A DNA stretch of 64,000 nt from Chrysogorgia sp. JL179-B06 (GCA_035772405.1 JAYKKM010000049.1:1060001-1124000), one strand, 5' to 3'; shown: positions 15,463-24,953, numbered from the stretch's first letter. The notes: generated by a model not told the origin, from the sequence alone. Numbers and translations are program-made.

Positions 15463-16040
15463 ATAAAGCCGATCCGAAATCAGGATCCGCTTGGATCTCG
15501 CGTGATAAGGGACTAAACGCCGGTCGATATTAGCACCCTCGCCCTCAGGCCTTCGGCCGGCGCTTCGCGCCGGGCGAGGGGATAAAGCGCCCACTCATCG
15601 CTAAGGAATGTGCACGCTGCTTTCACTGAGTGTCATGTTCATAAACATAAATAGTTTTAACGCGCTGTTTCTTAGATCTTCAAGTAATTTTAGCTTGCTA
15701 CAGCAGTAAACAACTTCGTCCTTTTCTGTTTAAAATAATCAAATATATTTCCGATTATTATACAATAATCGGCCGATTACCGATTATTTAAAAATTGGCC
15801 GATTAATCGGCTTTTCCGATATTTTCCGATTAATCGCCGCATCTCTAATTTATTCCCCTGTGGACCTTTACCATGTGCCCATGTTACTTAATTTTCTCAC
15901 TCTGTGGTCCCTTTAACAAATTTTTAGACTTTGATTTAGTTTTTTATTATATGTATTATTGTAAATAATTAGATGTTACGTATTTCTAATCACATGAGAA
16001 CATATTTCCATGCTAACATTCACAATATATATAAGTTCAA

Positions 16041-16071
<31 letters not shown>

Positions 16072-18250
16072 ACTTTTCATTGTGGTCCCATGCATACCTT
16101 ACCTAATTACTGTATTCGAGCTATATAATCATTAGAATTTTGTCACTTTACCATGCAAATTAACCACTAACCCCCGCCTAACGCGTTTTCTAACCATAAC
16201 CCCCCGCCTAACAAGTTTTCTAACCCTAACCCCCGGCCTAACAAGTTTTCCAACCCTAAGTTTTCCGAGTTTTCTAACTGAAAATTTTAATGTACAAATT
16301 TAACTGAAATTTAGCTAAAATGACGAGGAATATTTAGAGCTCTTTCATATCTTACGTCATTATTGAGATACTTGTGATATGCAATCATTTCTCATATACA
16401 ATATATCATTTGTCATATACATCAAGAGGTTACCGTGTTTTTAGAAAATCAAGAAATTAGAAATAGTAAATTAATTTGGCATCGCTATTTCGGTGTAATG
16501 ATGTTAGGTTTCATGAAGTGTCGTAAGTTTCCAGTGATTTCGTCGAATGATCTCAAAGATATACTTGATTTTCTAAAAATTGTAATAACCCGACGTCATA
16601 AGTACATTTGCATATACACCTAAGTCTAAATATCTCAAGAGTGACGTGAGATGGAAATGGCTAAAAGGGATTACTCAAAAGACCTTTCCGTTTAATGCTC
16701 CGGTTCCTGTTAAAGTACATTGTATTGGCTAAATTCTCATATTTTAAGCTTATTTTGAAAGTATAAAATGGTCGAAAAATCGTCAAAAAGTTAAGATTAA
16801 CCCCTTTATTTTTTGTCAAATTTTTGCATATCAAAAAATCAACCAATTTTACACTATTTCTTGCTTCGGTTCCAGTTAAAGTACATTATATTGGCTAAAT
16901 TCTCATATTTTAAGCTTATTTTGAAAGTATAAAATGGTCGAAAAATCGTCAAAAAGTTAAGATTAACCCCTTTACTTTTTGTCAAATTTTTGCATTTCAA
17001 AAAATCAACCAATTTTACACTATTTCATCCTAGTTAAAGTACATTATATTGGTTAACTCACAGCTGGATGAAGGGTGTGTTTGGCCTGGAGCTGGCGGAG
17101 ACATTAGGGCCTATATAGATCGTTTTCGATCGTTATAATATATATAAAGCTGTCTTTATGTTTCACAGATCACAGTTTTGTAAACCTCTATCGAAAATTG
17201 CAATCGATACAACACGTTTATGACAAAATGGCCTATTTTTCGATACAAGACGTTTATGTGACAAAAGCGCCTATTTTTCTCCCGCCTTAATCCGGCTCTG
17301 GCTAGAAATTAATATGAGTAGAAAATACCTTAAAAAAACATGTGCGTTTTGTTCGGATGTACACATGTGAGGATGTTGTGCGTTAGTGCTGCACGCAGAA
17401 GTGAGAATGTGTGGCAACACGCACATGTGTGACACATGTTCGGATGTGCGGCATATGAGGATGTGCACATGTGTGGTAGTGCGGATGTGTAATAAATCCT
17501 GCGCTATATCATGAAATTCATTTTTTCTTCACTTTTGCAAAGTAAGATGATATCTCTTTCATGTAAAAAATCAACCAATTTTACACTATTTCATGCTCCG
17601 GTACCAGATAAAGTACATTATACTGGCTATATTTTCATATTTTAAGCTTATTTTGAAAGTATAAAAATGGTCGAAAAATCGTCAAAAGGTTAAGGTTAAC
17701 CCCTTTACGTTTTGGTCAAATTATTGCATATCAAAAAATTAACCAATTTTACTCTATTTCATGCTCATTTTGACACTATTTCAAAGCTTATTTTATAATC
17801 ACTGAATAGTTTGTATAGGCATAGATCTTATTCATAAATGGCCGACATTTAAAAATTATTTTATATGCATATAAATTAGCCCTTATGACCTCATTTTAAA
17901 GTAAGAATCTTTGGGTCATCACCTACCTATACTATCAAGTTTTGTGATTGGTTGATTCAAACAATAAAACAATAGAATCAACCACAAAGAAACCAATGTC
18001 CTAACCCTATCACTTTTGTTCCATATAGCCAATCACAAAACCTGTTCATTTTAGGTACGTATTTACCCGAATCTTTTCCATTTCGACATGAAAACGAGTT
18101 CATAAGGGCTAATTTATATGCATATAAAGAATATTTATTGTATCAGTTTAATGTCGCTATTTTAAATGAATAATTATTTTTTTATTCATTTTAGATGTGA
18201 TAAGTCCCTCGAGTAAAAAAGTTTCTCTGATGCTGGAAACATCAGTGTGA
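1688..18250 (+). CDS. INPP5A: INPP5A-like inositol polyphosphate 5-phosphatase (5'-truncated, spliced)
   Basis: This is a type I inositol polyphosphate 5-phosphatase. The family removes the 5-phosphate from Ins(1,4,5)P3 and Ins(1,3,4,5)P4 and so ends calcium signalling; it acts at the plasma membrane. Exons: 1688-1722 (candidate), 2765-2836, 3388-3440, 3602-3665, 3804-3859, 4060-4135, 5082-5177, 5648-5796, 6485-6538, 7836-7893, 10502-10561, 12186-12243 and 18195-18250 (candidate). All junctions are GT-AG and all phases agree. Family motifs appear in order: [35 protein letters not shown] (catalytic GDxNxR-type box), the [18 protein letters not shown] segment, CPSWCDRVL (PAWCDRIL box) and MGDHKPI (SDHKP box). 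The first roughly 120 residues of the family are missing because they lie off the left edge. Introns from 7.9 kb on are swollen by SINEs and MITEs. The gene converges with the GPAT gene. Identification is firm; only the first and last listed exons are uncertain. Confidence 0.9.
2765..2836 (+). CDS. INPP5A: INPP5A-like exon
   Basis: The exon is 24 codons, phase 0 to 0, with acceptor ttcttag and donor gtattt. It encodes [19 protein letters not shown] and RLFPQ, matching the family's '...EKEKFPQDYFPE' segment. Confidence 0.85.
3388..3440 (+). CDS. INPP5A: INPP5A-like exon
   Basis: The exon is 53 nt, phase 0 to 2, with donor gtgagt. It reads [17 protein letters not shown], the family's 'KWSRKGFIRTRW' block. 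A longer open frame that starts earlier at an ATG and overlaps it is in the wrong frame. Confidence 0.9.
3602..3665 (+). CDS. INPP5A: INPP5A-like exon
   Basis: The exon is 64 nt, phase 2 to 0. It encodes [20 protein letters not shown], matching the highly conserved '[14 protein letters not shown]' block of type I 5-phosphatases. Confidence 0.95.
3804..3859 (+). CDS. INPP5A: INPP5A-like exon
   Basis: The exon is 56 nt, phase 0 to 2, with donor gtaagc. It encodes [18 protein letters not shown], corresponding to 'SPSVYSGIRHKALGYVLDR' of the family. Confidence 0.93.
4060..4135 (+). CDS. INPP5A: INPP5A-like exon with catalytic GDFNFR box
   Basis: The exon is 76 nt, phase 2 to 0, with a pyrimidine-rich acceptor. 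It encodes [19 protein letters not shown] followed by THRVIK. GDFNFR is one of the catalytic core boxes of the endonuclease/exonuclease/phosphatase fold. Confidence 0.95.
5082..5177 (+). CDS. INPP5A: INPP5A-like exon
   Basis: The exon is 32 codons, phase 0 to 0. It encodes [20 protein letters not shown] and a [12 protein letters not shown] tail. The position suits the variable charged linker after the GDFNFR exon. Sequence similarity is low here, so support comes from splice sites and phase. Confidence 0.75.
5648..5796 (+). CDS. INPP5A: INPP5A-like exon
   Basis: The exon is 149 nt, phase 0 to 2. It contains [20 protein letters not shown] then YEFPITFPP, aligning with the family's 'DNNGTALLEFDKELSVFKDRLYELDISFPP'. 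Confidence 0.93.
6485..6538 (+). CDS. INPP5A: INPP5A-like exon
   Basis: The exon is 54 nt, phase 2 to 2, with acceptor tctcttcccag. It encodes [17 protein letters not shown], the 'SYPYSEDARQGEQYMNTR' position just before the CPAWCDR box. Confidence 0.88.
7836..7893 (+). CDS. INPP5A: INPP5A-like exon with PAWCDR box
   Basis: The exon is 58 nt, phase 2 to 0, with donor gtgaga. It encodes [19 protein letters not shown], the conserved R-C-P-A-W-C-D-R-I-L catalytic box. The proline-flanking Ala is Ser here. Confidence 0.95.
7905..8235 (-). repeat. Interspersed repeat, copy of the 58.1-58.6 kb family
   Basis: The stretch from 'ggccaagtaaaaaatatagtag' through 'tttcggagaagcc' and on to 'ccgaaaacaagacag' is repeated in opposite orientation at about 58.14-58.57 kb. 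It begins 12 nt downstream of the CPSWCDR exon. It has no coding potential of its own. Confidence 0.7.
8237..8300. repeat. TA/GATA microsatellite
   Basis: The stretch is a run of ta followed by gata-type units, and marks the start of the low-complexity core of this intron. Confidence 0.9.
8305..8580 (-). mobile_element. tRNA-Ala-like SINE (family 2), minus copy
   Basis: This unit shares flanking arms ('cactcgatcaaactacatgttgaaagg', 'gtgttggaatacatacattttaag') and a tRNA-like head with copies at 9.2-9.8, 9.85-10.13 and 36.0-36.4 kb. Its tRNA-like part is 8435-8494 on the minus strand and lacks about 10 nt of the anticodon stem. Confidence 0.75.
8580..8815 (+). mobile_element. SINE family 2 arms, head lost
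   Basis: The unit consists of inverted SINE arms with a triplicated 'gtgttggaatacaaatataaa' motif (8640-8702) where the tRNA-like head should be. It looks like a rearranged copy. Confidence 0.6.
8805..9215. repeat. TA/GATA microsatellite with GATC block
   Basis: The stretch has irregular ta/gata units, then a regular tagata array (about 9018-9128), then a pure GATC array at about 9130-9170, then gata again. Open frames through it are simple-repeat artefacts. Confidence 0.95.
9217..9800 (+). mobile_element. Two tandem tRNA-Ala-like SINEs (family 2)
   Basis: Two head-to-tail copies have tRNA-like heads at 9351-9420 and 9632-9701. Each head has a 7-bp acceptor-like pairing (CTTCCGT with the GGAAG end), box A (TAGCTCAGTGGTCAGAGC) and box B (GGGTTCAATTCC). 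The anticodon loop reads CTAGCAT (AGC, Ala). The T-stem has a mismatch, so these look like SINE heads and not working tRNA genes. Confidence 0.75.
9853..10130 (-). mobile_element. tRNA-Ala-like SINE (family 2), minus copy
   Basis: This is the same unit as at 9.2-9.8 kb in the opposite orientation; its tRNA-like head is 9987-10055. The gataca-type microsatellite that follows begins inside its 3' arm. Confidence 0.75.
10125..10268. repeat. TAGACATA-type microsatellite
   Basis: The stretch has units of 'tagacatatata' and variants. The same unit also appears at 9800-9850. Confidence 0.9.
10502..10561 (+). CDS. INPP5A: INPP5A-like exon with GDHK box
   Basis: The exon is 20 codons, phase 0 to 0. 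It ends [11 protein letters not shown], the 'NVCMGDHKPVF' box whose His and Asp belong to the active site. The preceding intron (7894-10501) is filled with SINE copies and TA/GATA simple repeats. Confidence 0.95.
10720..11269. mobile_element. TTAA-flanked palindromic MITE (TTAAAGGTCAAC family)
   Basis: The left end TTAAAGGTCAACTATACC and its reverse complement at the right end are flanked by TTAA (10720-10723, 11266-11269). The interior includes two short inverted GACGTCATACCGG-like segments. There is no transposase. The TTAA target suits piggyBac-type mobilisation. Confidence 0.8.
11572..11994. mobile_element. Harbinger-type MITE with TAA target site
   Basis: The terminal inverted repeats (GGGCTCATCAATAATTATC at the left, its near complement at the right) continue through ACATTTTCACAAGCGTAC. 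TAA flanks both sides (11569-11571, 11995-11997). Superfamily assignment rests on the 3-bp TAA duplication. Confidence 0.75.
12186..12243 (+). CDS. INPP5A: INPP5A-like exon
   Basis: The exon is 58 nt, phase 0 to 1, with acceptor tttttttcag. It encodes [19 protein letters not shown] and continues the SDHKP box as GDHK-PI. It diverges from the vertebrate 'PVFLAFRIMPGAGK' after the first residues. Confidence 0.88.
12729..13504 (-). pseudogene. hAT transposase fragment with BED zinc finger
   Basis: Two minus-strand reading frames (12980-13504, then 12729-12992 after a frame change) give the N-terminal part of a ZBED-like hAT transposase. The BED finger is [14 protein letters not shown], then C-x2-C (CARC) and H-x4-H (HLKGKH). 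It is followed by the family's region around FVMVE and, in the second frame, [17 protein letters not shown]. The catalytic core and the C-terminal dimerisation region are absent. It lies in the last INPP5A-like intron and is antisense to the gene. A frameshift and truncation make it non-functional. Confidence 0.75.
14200..15290. repeat. Tandem array, unit about 200-218 bp
   Basis: The segment starting 'cttcgtcgaatattatgttgaatatctc' recurs at 14402, 14620, 14828 and 15026, with divergent outer copies at about 14200 and 15205. Spacing falls from 218 to 208 to 198 bp, mainly because of indels around 'tatttgtaaataatg'. Confidence 0.85.
15402..15460. repeat. (TA)n microsatellite
   Basis: Nearly 60 bp of uninterrupted ta. 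Confidence 0.97.
16688..17765. repeat. Three direct repeats of about 175 bp
   Basis: The unit runs from the 'cggttcc...gttaaagtacatt' start through 'atggtcgaaaaatcgtcaaaaag' to 'atcaaccaattttacac'. It occurs at about 16690-16858, 16866-17030 and 17560-17765. A partial relative lies near 12.59-12.64 kb. Between copies 2 and 3 sits a run of 'cacatgtg'-containing units (17330-17490). Confidence 0.75.
17827..18165. repeat. Foldback element
   Basis: The inverted arms contain 'atatgcatataaattagccctta' (near 17865) and its complement (near 18100). The element ends about 30 bp before the candidate INPP5A terminal exon. Confidence 0.65.
18195..18250 (+). CDS. INPP5A: INPP5A-like candidate terminal exon
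   Basis: After acceptor 'cattttag' the phase-1 frame joins as N-D and reads [17 protein letters not shown], then a TGA stop at 18248-18250. The phase fits the 12186-12243 exon exactly. The end, ETSV, looks like a class I PDZ ligand instead of the CAAX box of vertebrate INPP5A. The 5.95-kb gap to the previous exon and the lack of family similarity make this tentative. Confidence 0.45.
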
Positions 18251-18417
18251 TATTTCTTATAACAACATGGTCACCTCGGTTTCTTTTGTTTTAACAGGGA
18301 CGATTACTCTCATATTTACGCCATGAATACTGGATGAGGGATATTTAGTTCTAAACATCCCTCATCAATATATTCATGAGGGACGTTCAGAACCAAATAT
18401 CCCTCATCCAATATTTA

Positions 18418-18871
18418 TTAAAGTGTCCCTAACCTCAAAATGTTTTATTGTCTTGTTTGGAAGAACTTTTAAAATGATAAAGAAACTTCTTTTGAAGATT
18501 TTCGTTTCTTTTTTTTGAGATATATATCAGTTTGTTTGATATGCAAATGTCTGGAATTTCGTCACACATGCATGACTTATTGGAGAAATGTGTATATCTC
18601 TTTCATTCTCGAACGAAATCCTTTAAAATCAAGAAGTTTGGTGTTGTATTCACACTTTATTGTTTTTATTTCATGAACGCAAAGATATATAACATTCTCT
18701 GATAACTCATTATACATGTGTGACGAAATTCCAGATATTTGCATATCAAACAAACTGATATATCTCACAAAGAAAGCGAAGAAGTGAAAATCTTCAAAAG
18801 AAGTTACTTTATCATTTTAAAAGTTCTTCTAAATAAGACAATAAAAACTTTTGAGGTTAGGGGCACTTTAA
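18418..18871. mobile_element. TTAA-flanked palindromic MITE (TTAAAGTGCCCC family)
   Basis: The element is bounded by TTAA (18418-18421, 18868-18871). The ends are 'ttaaagtg(t/c)ccctaacctcaaaa' and its complement, and the interior arms are also inverted ('atatatcagtttgtttgatatgcaaat'). Further copies are at 34995-35478 and, partial, at 21182. Confidence 0.85.
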
Positions 18872-19683
18872 GAATATGCCTCAAAAAACTAATTGATTTG
18901 TCCTCCATTGTCTTGTTTATTTCCTCCTCGGTGACCATGTAATTACAAACTAAACGCATGGCTTTTTAATCATGTACATTTAATCACTAATCTCCCTCAA
19001 AACCATGCGTTTACTTATAAATATCAATTACATACTTAGATCAAGGGCAAAAGACAATCCAAAAATCTGATATGTAGATAGCCTATCGCCTGTAATATAA
19101 TCTGCTTTGCTTTATATTTTTTCAATTTGTATGACATTCATTTACTGATATATTGTTTGAAGCAACAAAAGAGTAGATCTCTAATAAATTTTAATTTTAC
19201 GATTATTCTTCTCTGTGTTTTTGTTGGCTTTGATTATCATTTCTTCTACTGGTCTTCCACAGAGGTATTCCTCGTAAATTCCTTAAGGTGCTCCTAGTAT
19301 GGTTTATATAACTTTATAAAATAACCGGAAGTAAATGAGCAAGTACACGCTATCTGATTGGTTACTGAGCTCAAAAACCGTGCATTATAACTCAATAAAG
19401 CATAAGCTGACGTGTTCCTCGCGTAGATTTTGTCGTTTTTGACGGATTTAAGTAGTTTAAATTAGAAAAGAAAGTCAAAGAATAGCTGGAAACAAGGCTA
19501 ATCAAGGTACTAACATAACAGAATGTTTTAACTGCAACGTTGAGTGCATTTTCATCGCTAAAATCGCCAACGTGTTTTCATCATAGGCTTCCTAGCAACG
19601 CACATAGCAACGTCATTTATAACAGGTAAATCTACATTTTTCAGGGCTTTATTGTTAATTTAATGGCCGTTCTTTTATAAAAC

Positions 19684-19795
19684 TTTGTCTTGTGTGATTA
19701 TCGAGTTATAATGGCACAAACACTCAGCTATCGCCTCGTGTTTTACACGCATCTCTCGTGCCATTATAACTCGATAATCACACGCGACACGTTTT
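19684..19795. repeat. Long palindrome
   Basis: The arms 'gtgattatcgagttataatggcac' and the complement lie around a short centre. The unit resembles foldback ends elsewhere in the window that carry 'actcagctatcgcctcgtg'. Confidence 0.75.
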
Positions 19796-20703
19796 TTATT
19801 TCTTAAATATTGGACCAGTTATTAAAGTCCTGGACCTAGATTAAACGGCTTTATTAAACGACCGCGGCCACCTTAGTTCATTTCTGTTTTCAATTCATGT
19901 TTTTAACGACTTTGCAGTTGAGCCTACGAGTTATTTCAATACTATAATTGAATAAAATGATACTTCAATAAACTTTAACTAGCCTGTATTAAACCACCTG
20001 TATTAGACCACGCCCAAAGTAACTTTAACTAGCCTGTATTAAACAGCCAGGTGGCCGCTTAATACAGGTTCAACTGTATCACCAAATTTAAAGTGACACT
20101 ACGACAGTATAATCACCTATCCAAATTTTGAGTTTATTTAGAAGTACTTTTGAAATGAGGACAAATTTCCAAAAAGACGAATATCTCCGGAAATAATTGG
20201 TAGATTGTATAGAAACATTCCAGATGTATGCTTATACGAATGACAAACGGTATACTGTGTACAGAAATTGCTTGATATTTTCCTCAGAATTTTGTTGAGT
20301 TTGTCAAGAATGCTATTCTTCATTTCAAAGGTGCTAAATAAAATCTAAATAAGGTTGACGATTTTCCATCCTAGTGCCAATTTAATGTTTTTAACATTTT
20401 TTGAAAAAACAATTACAAAAGTATATTCACCGAAAAAAACACAAGATATTTGCGTTTATTTTGGGGCTTTTTTACGCGTGTGACGTCATATCCGCCAAAT
20501 TAGCAACCAGCTTTCGTGCGGTCATAAAACCAAGATCAATAGCCCAGAACGTATAACGACAAATATTACATGTTTAGGGTATACTTATGCCGTGAGGAAA
20601 TCATTTTAGTGTTTCAATAAATCAATCTTGAAAAAGAACTTGCGGTATAGTTGTAGGTGTAATTCAAGCCTATAAATACCCTAGATTAACACTAATCTAC
20701 GTC

Positions 20704-20846
20704 CAGTGGCGAAGCTGGCCACAGCAACTGGCATGCTATGCTAATTTATAAACATCTGCATATTTTGAAAACAATATATTTCTAATATGTAAATCGTTTC
20801 AAAATTTGCATAGCATGACCAGTTGTTATGGCCAACTTCGCTACTG
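20704..20846. mobile_element. hAT-type MITE with perfect 8-bp duplication
   Basis: The element starts CAGTGGCGAAGCTGGCCA and ends with the near complement (TGGCCAACTTCGCTACTG). TCTACGTC is duplicated at 20696-20703 and 20847-20854. It is 143 bp long with no coding capacity, and sits 118 bp past the GPAT stop codon. Confidence 0.9.
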
Positions 20847-20963
20847 TCTACGTCCAAATTTCAGTCAAATTTGTACATTGAAAATTTTGCCAAAAAATAT
20901 AAATAAACAAAATTTCAAACTAATGATTTAATACTCGTATGACAATATTTAAAATATAGGATT

Positions 20964-21142
20964 TTATGTTTTGTATCTATTAATTTGACCAATCAAATCT
21001 AAAATAGCATACACAGATTGATAGCCATTACTTAGCTTTACAAGTGAAGCACACATTTTGTCTCCCTGGTTTAAATGAAGAATGTCGCATTCTTTAAACA
21101 CTTTAACTGCATTTGTTATGTGAACAAAAGAACAGCTCTCAC
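20964..21142 (-). CDS. GPAM: GPAT exon 26 (stop codon)
   Basis: The exon is 179 nt. It encodes ESCSFVHITNAVKVFKECDI and ends LDLIGQINRYKT with TAA at 20964-20966, matching 'YCLVKNAVKMFKDIGVF ... LLEYILSFVVL'. The family's C-terminal end is therefore intact. Confidence 0.93.
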
Positions 21143-24100
21143 CTAGGAAAAGTTATAAGATTTTATGTTAGAGATTTTATGTTAAAGTGCCCCTAACCTC
21201 AAAATTTTTTATTGTCTTATTTGGAAGATAATGTAACTTCTTTTGAAGATTTTCACTTCTTCGCTTTCTTTTTGAGATATATCAGTTTGTTTGATATGCA
21301 AATATCTGGAATTTTGTCACACATGCATAATGAGTTATCAGAGAATGTATAGATCTTTGCGTTCATCAAATAAAAACACTAAATGTGAATAACACGTGTG
21401 TGCGTTTCTCCCACAACACCAAACTTCTTGATTTTAAAGGATTTCGTTCGAGAATGAGAGATATACACATTTCTCCAATAAGTCATTATGCATGTGTGAC
21501 GAAATTCCCAGGGTAGAGAATTTCCACTCATAAAAAAATGTCTTATATCTCAGTGATTGCTAAGTTTACAACGTTCATTATCATGAGGAGTTATACGCAC
21601 ATTTTCAAGTAAATTTGTCGAACAAACTTGAAGATGGAACTAATATTTTAATGAGTGAAAATTCTCTACCCTGCACCTGACGTCAGAGACCATCTCCTTT
21701 ACATATCAAACAAACTGAAATATTTCAAAAACGAGATAAAATACCGAAAAGTTGTAAAAGGTGTTACTCTATCATTTTACGAGTTCTTTCATATTAGACA
21801 AACTTAATTTTTGTTGCCAATGTCCTTTAAGTATAATATTTAGAAATATTAATATTTTACGGTATCTCTCTTATACTCGAGAAATAACGTTTTCATTCTC
21901 GTATTTTACGCTTCTGGACGCCGCCATTTTAGAGTTTGCTTGATGGCTCAAAGTTGATGTACAGCGGTGATTTTCTTTTGACATCATCGGGTACGTCAAA
22001 ATTAAAAAGAAACCCCCGCTGGTCATCGAGTCTGAGCCGTCGAGCAAACTCTAAAATGGCGGCGTCCAGAAATATAAAATACGAGAATGAAAACGTTATT
22101 TCTCGAATATAAGAGCAGATACCGTAAAACTATTAACATTTCTAAACATTATACTAAAAGGTCCTTTATTTAAAAGTAATTTAATTTTGGGTACAGTTCC
22201 CATGATGTATTTAATCAGAAAACCATGGTTAAACCGGTTTAACCATGTTTAAGCATGGTTTTCTAATTAAATACTACATTTATTTTGGCGTGCTCATTGG
22301 TTTTGGTTGACTGAATTTGGCGCCGACAATTCCGTTCATCTTATGACGTTACATCCGCTTTGTTGCGTAATAAAATTTCCTGCAACACAGTGCGTTTCGA
22401 CGACGCTACTGAAAAACTACACTTTATGCTATGTAAAAGACATTTTTCGTGTCACAATTTAAAAATACATGTAGAAGAAAATTAACCAAAAGACAAATAT
22501 CTTACTAACCTCGTTTGCTCGATCTTTACGGGAAAGTATAGAGCTCTTTCGTAATGGCGGCCAGTCTAAATATTCTTTCATATGTATGCAAATTAGCCTT
22601 TCTGGCCTCGTTACAAAGCGTCAGTACCCATGTTTGTCCTCATTTACCCATAATTCTTACGGGCATAAAAGAAAATAGCTCATTTGTAATAATTTGTGAT
22701 TCAAATTTGGTTTGTTTGTCCGCATTTTGAGCTATTAATAGCAGCCGCTTAAAGGGCTATTACAGACACACAAAAGAGGTCAGAAAGGCTAACTTAAATG
22801 AATACAAAAGAATATTTAATTTGGGTGCCATTATGAAAGAGGTCTATTTGCCTTCGGTTTTAACACACAAACCTCGCTCCTTCGTCGCTCGGTCTGTACG
22901 AAAATCTCAGGCAAATATTTTCCCATGCGAAGTGAAAAATTCACTAGCTTTTTTTTGCTTTAACGGACAAAGTAGCACGGCAGGAGCGTACACTGAAAAT
23001 TTCAAGTAAATCTGCTGCATAGTCTTCGAGCTATCAACTCTCAAAATTTGGCATGGCTAAATGTTTTTGGTGAAATCTAAAACGCGCGGTTCATTGTCTT
23101 GTGACGTATGCAGGTGTACTTACTTGATCCACCTGCATACGTCATATACCACATATATTCAATCCCAGTCTTTCCCTATTTTGTAACGTTAAACTATGCC
23201 AATGGACAAACTTTGAGAGTTGATAGCTCGAAGTCACTTGAAATTTTCAGTGAACGATCCTGCCGTGCTACTTTGTTTGTTAGAGGGAAAAAATGCTAGC
23301 GATTTTTTCACTTCATAGACACTTTAATAAGTCTTTATAATACAGCACTGCGATACTCACTGTACAAAGCTGTTCCAATTTCGACTCTCTTAATGGCACC
23401 ATCACTGATCGCTTTGACAAAGTCTTTTTCTAAACAATGAAAGGAGATTTATTGAAAATCTTACTTACCATACCACTGCAAGTATTACGATATTATATTT
23501 TCTTGCAGTATATTATAATATATTATTAGTATGTAAATAATCAATCTAATGCATATGTATGTATATGTATGTTTATAAAATAAGGTGTCCTCTACGCACG
23601 CTCTGATTGGCTGGGCTCCGTGTCTTTATAAGAGGACAGAGATCGTGAATGACGTCATGATTTCTGTTTGTGTTGTATTTTTCCTTCTTATTTTATAAAA
23701 CAAATAAAACATACCGCTCCTCGTGTGCATGTGTACTCTTATAAAGACACGTTTGACGTCATTTGAACACGAAAGAAGTGTAAAGGCACTCGGCTATCGC
23801 CTCATGCCTCTACTCAACTTCTTTCGTGTTCAAATGACGTCAAACGTGTCTTTATAAGAGTACATATGCACGGAGCTTTATGTTTTATTTGTTAAATATA
23901 AGTATATGTGTGTGTATGTATGTATATGTGCGTGTGTATGTATGTGTGTATCCACCACAGAATACTGCAATCTGATTGAATCTTATACTAAGCAAGCTAT
24001 CAGCTCATATAGCAAAGTGAAAAGGTGGTGAACTGCCAAGGCTTTTAGTAACGAAGTACGGACGTTTCGAGCAAAGCGAGAGTAATGAGTAGAAATGAAA

Positions 24101-24919
24101 AAGTAATGTGGAAAAAAATAATAAAAATAAATATATAATGAAAATAAATATATAAATAATAGTAATATGAAAAAACAAAATGGCGGAATGTTTTGCTAAT
24201 GTGAATGAACAAGAAATCAGGTATTTGCTTGAAAAAACAACACGAAAAAATACCTAAAATTACCACGAGTGTCAATATTATAAAACAATTATACCATTCA
24301 CTCTCGTCGTTATGGTAAAACTGCTACCTGAAAAATCTTGATCTTTGAGCAAGAGCAAGCCACAGGCAACATACCAGTAAGATTCAATGATTGGTGAAAG
24401 TATTGAATGGAAAAAATTCAGTTTTTTCAGAGGTTCTTCTGAAGAGTTAACCTACAAAAATAAATAACATGATTGCAGTAACACATGACACCCACACAGG
24501 GGGGTCATTAATAAGTAGGGTAAAAAGGACTGCAACCAATTCGAAAATATTTACAATAATCTTCTAAATCAAGGAGTATCATTAGAAGTGTAAAGTTGAT
24601 CGTCCTGGTTGTTGTAGTCTTAAGAAAGACTATCGTTGGTGACCGATGTTTCAACGGCCTCAGCGGCGGTCATCTTCACTTGACTCTGGACGATCAACTT
24701 CATACTTCTAATAATCCTCTAAAATTGGAAAATTAGATAAGGGGGAACCGTAGCGGGGGGGGGGGGGGGGGGGGGGGGCTGTTTGAAAATTAGGTAAGCG
24801 GGAACGCAGGGGAAAATTAGGTAAAGGGGGCCACAGGGGACATTTTCTGAAGATTTGAGCTTGACGATCGTCCATGTATTGTCTGTCTACTCCAAGCACC
24901 CACATTCACTACATTCAGT

Positions 24920-24953
<34 letters not shown>

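Larger units (their letters stand above)
12640..15847 (-). mobile_element. Truncated hAT element
   Basis: The region is bounded at the right by an AATCGG-rich end with CCGATTAATCGCCGCATCTCTA (ending at about 15847) and at the left by similar 'aatcggccgattaatcggc' runs at 12650-12735. It contains the BED-type transposase fragment and a tandem array. A matching left terminus with TAGAGATG is not seen, so the left end is truncated or rearranged. Confidence 0.55.
18251..20963. other. Tail-to-tail intergenic region
   Basis: No gene is seen. The contents are foldback DNA: an inverted repeat at about 18310-18420 ('ccctcat...atgaggg'), the TTAA MITE at 18418-18871, a strong palindrome at about 19684-19795 and a hAT MITE at 20704-20846. 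A TTTATT at 20455-20460 could serve as a minus-strand AATAAA signal for the GPAT gene, giving a 3' UTR of about 0.5 kb. Confidence 0.55.
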
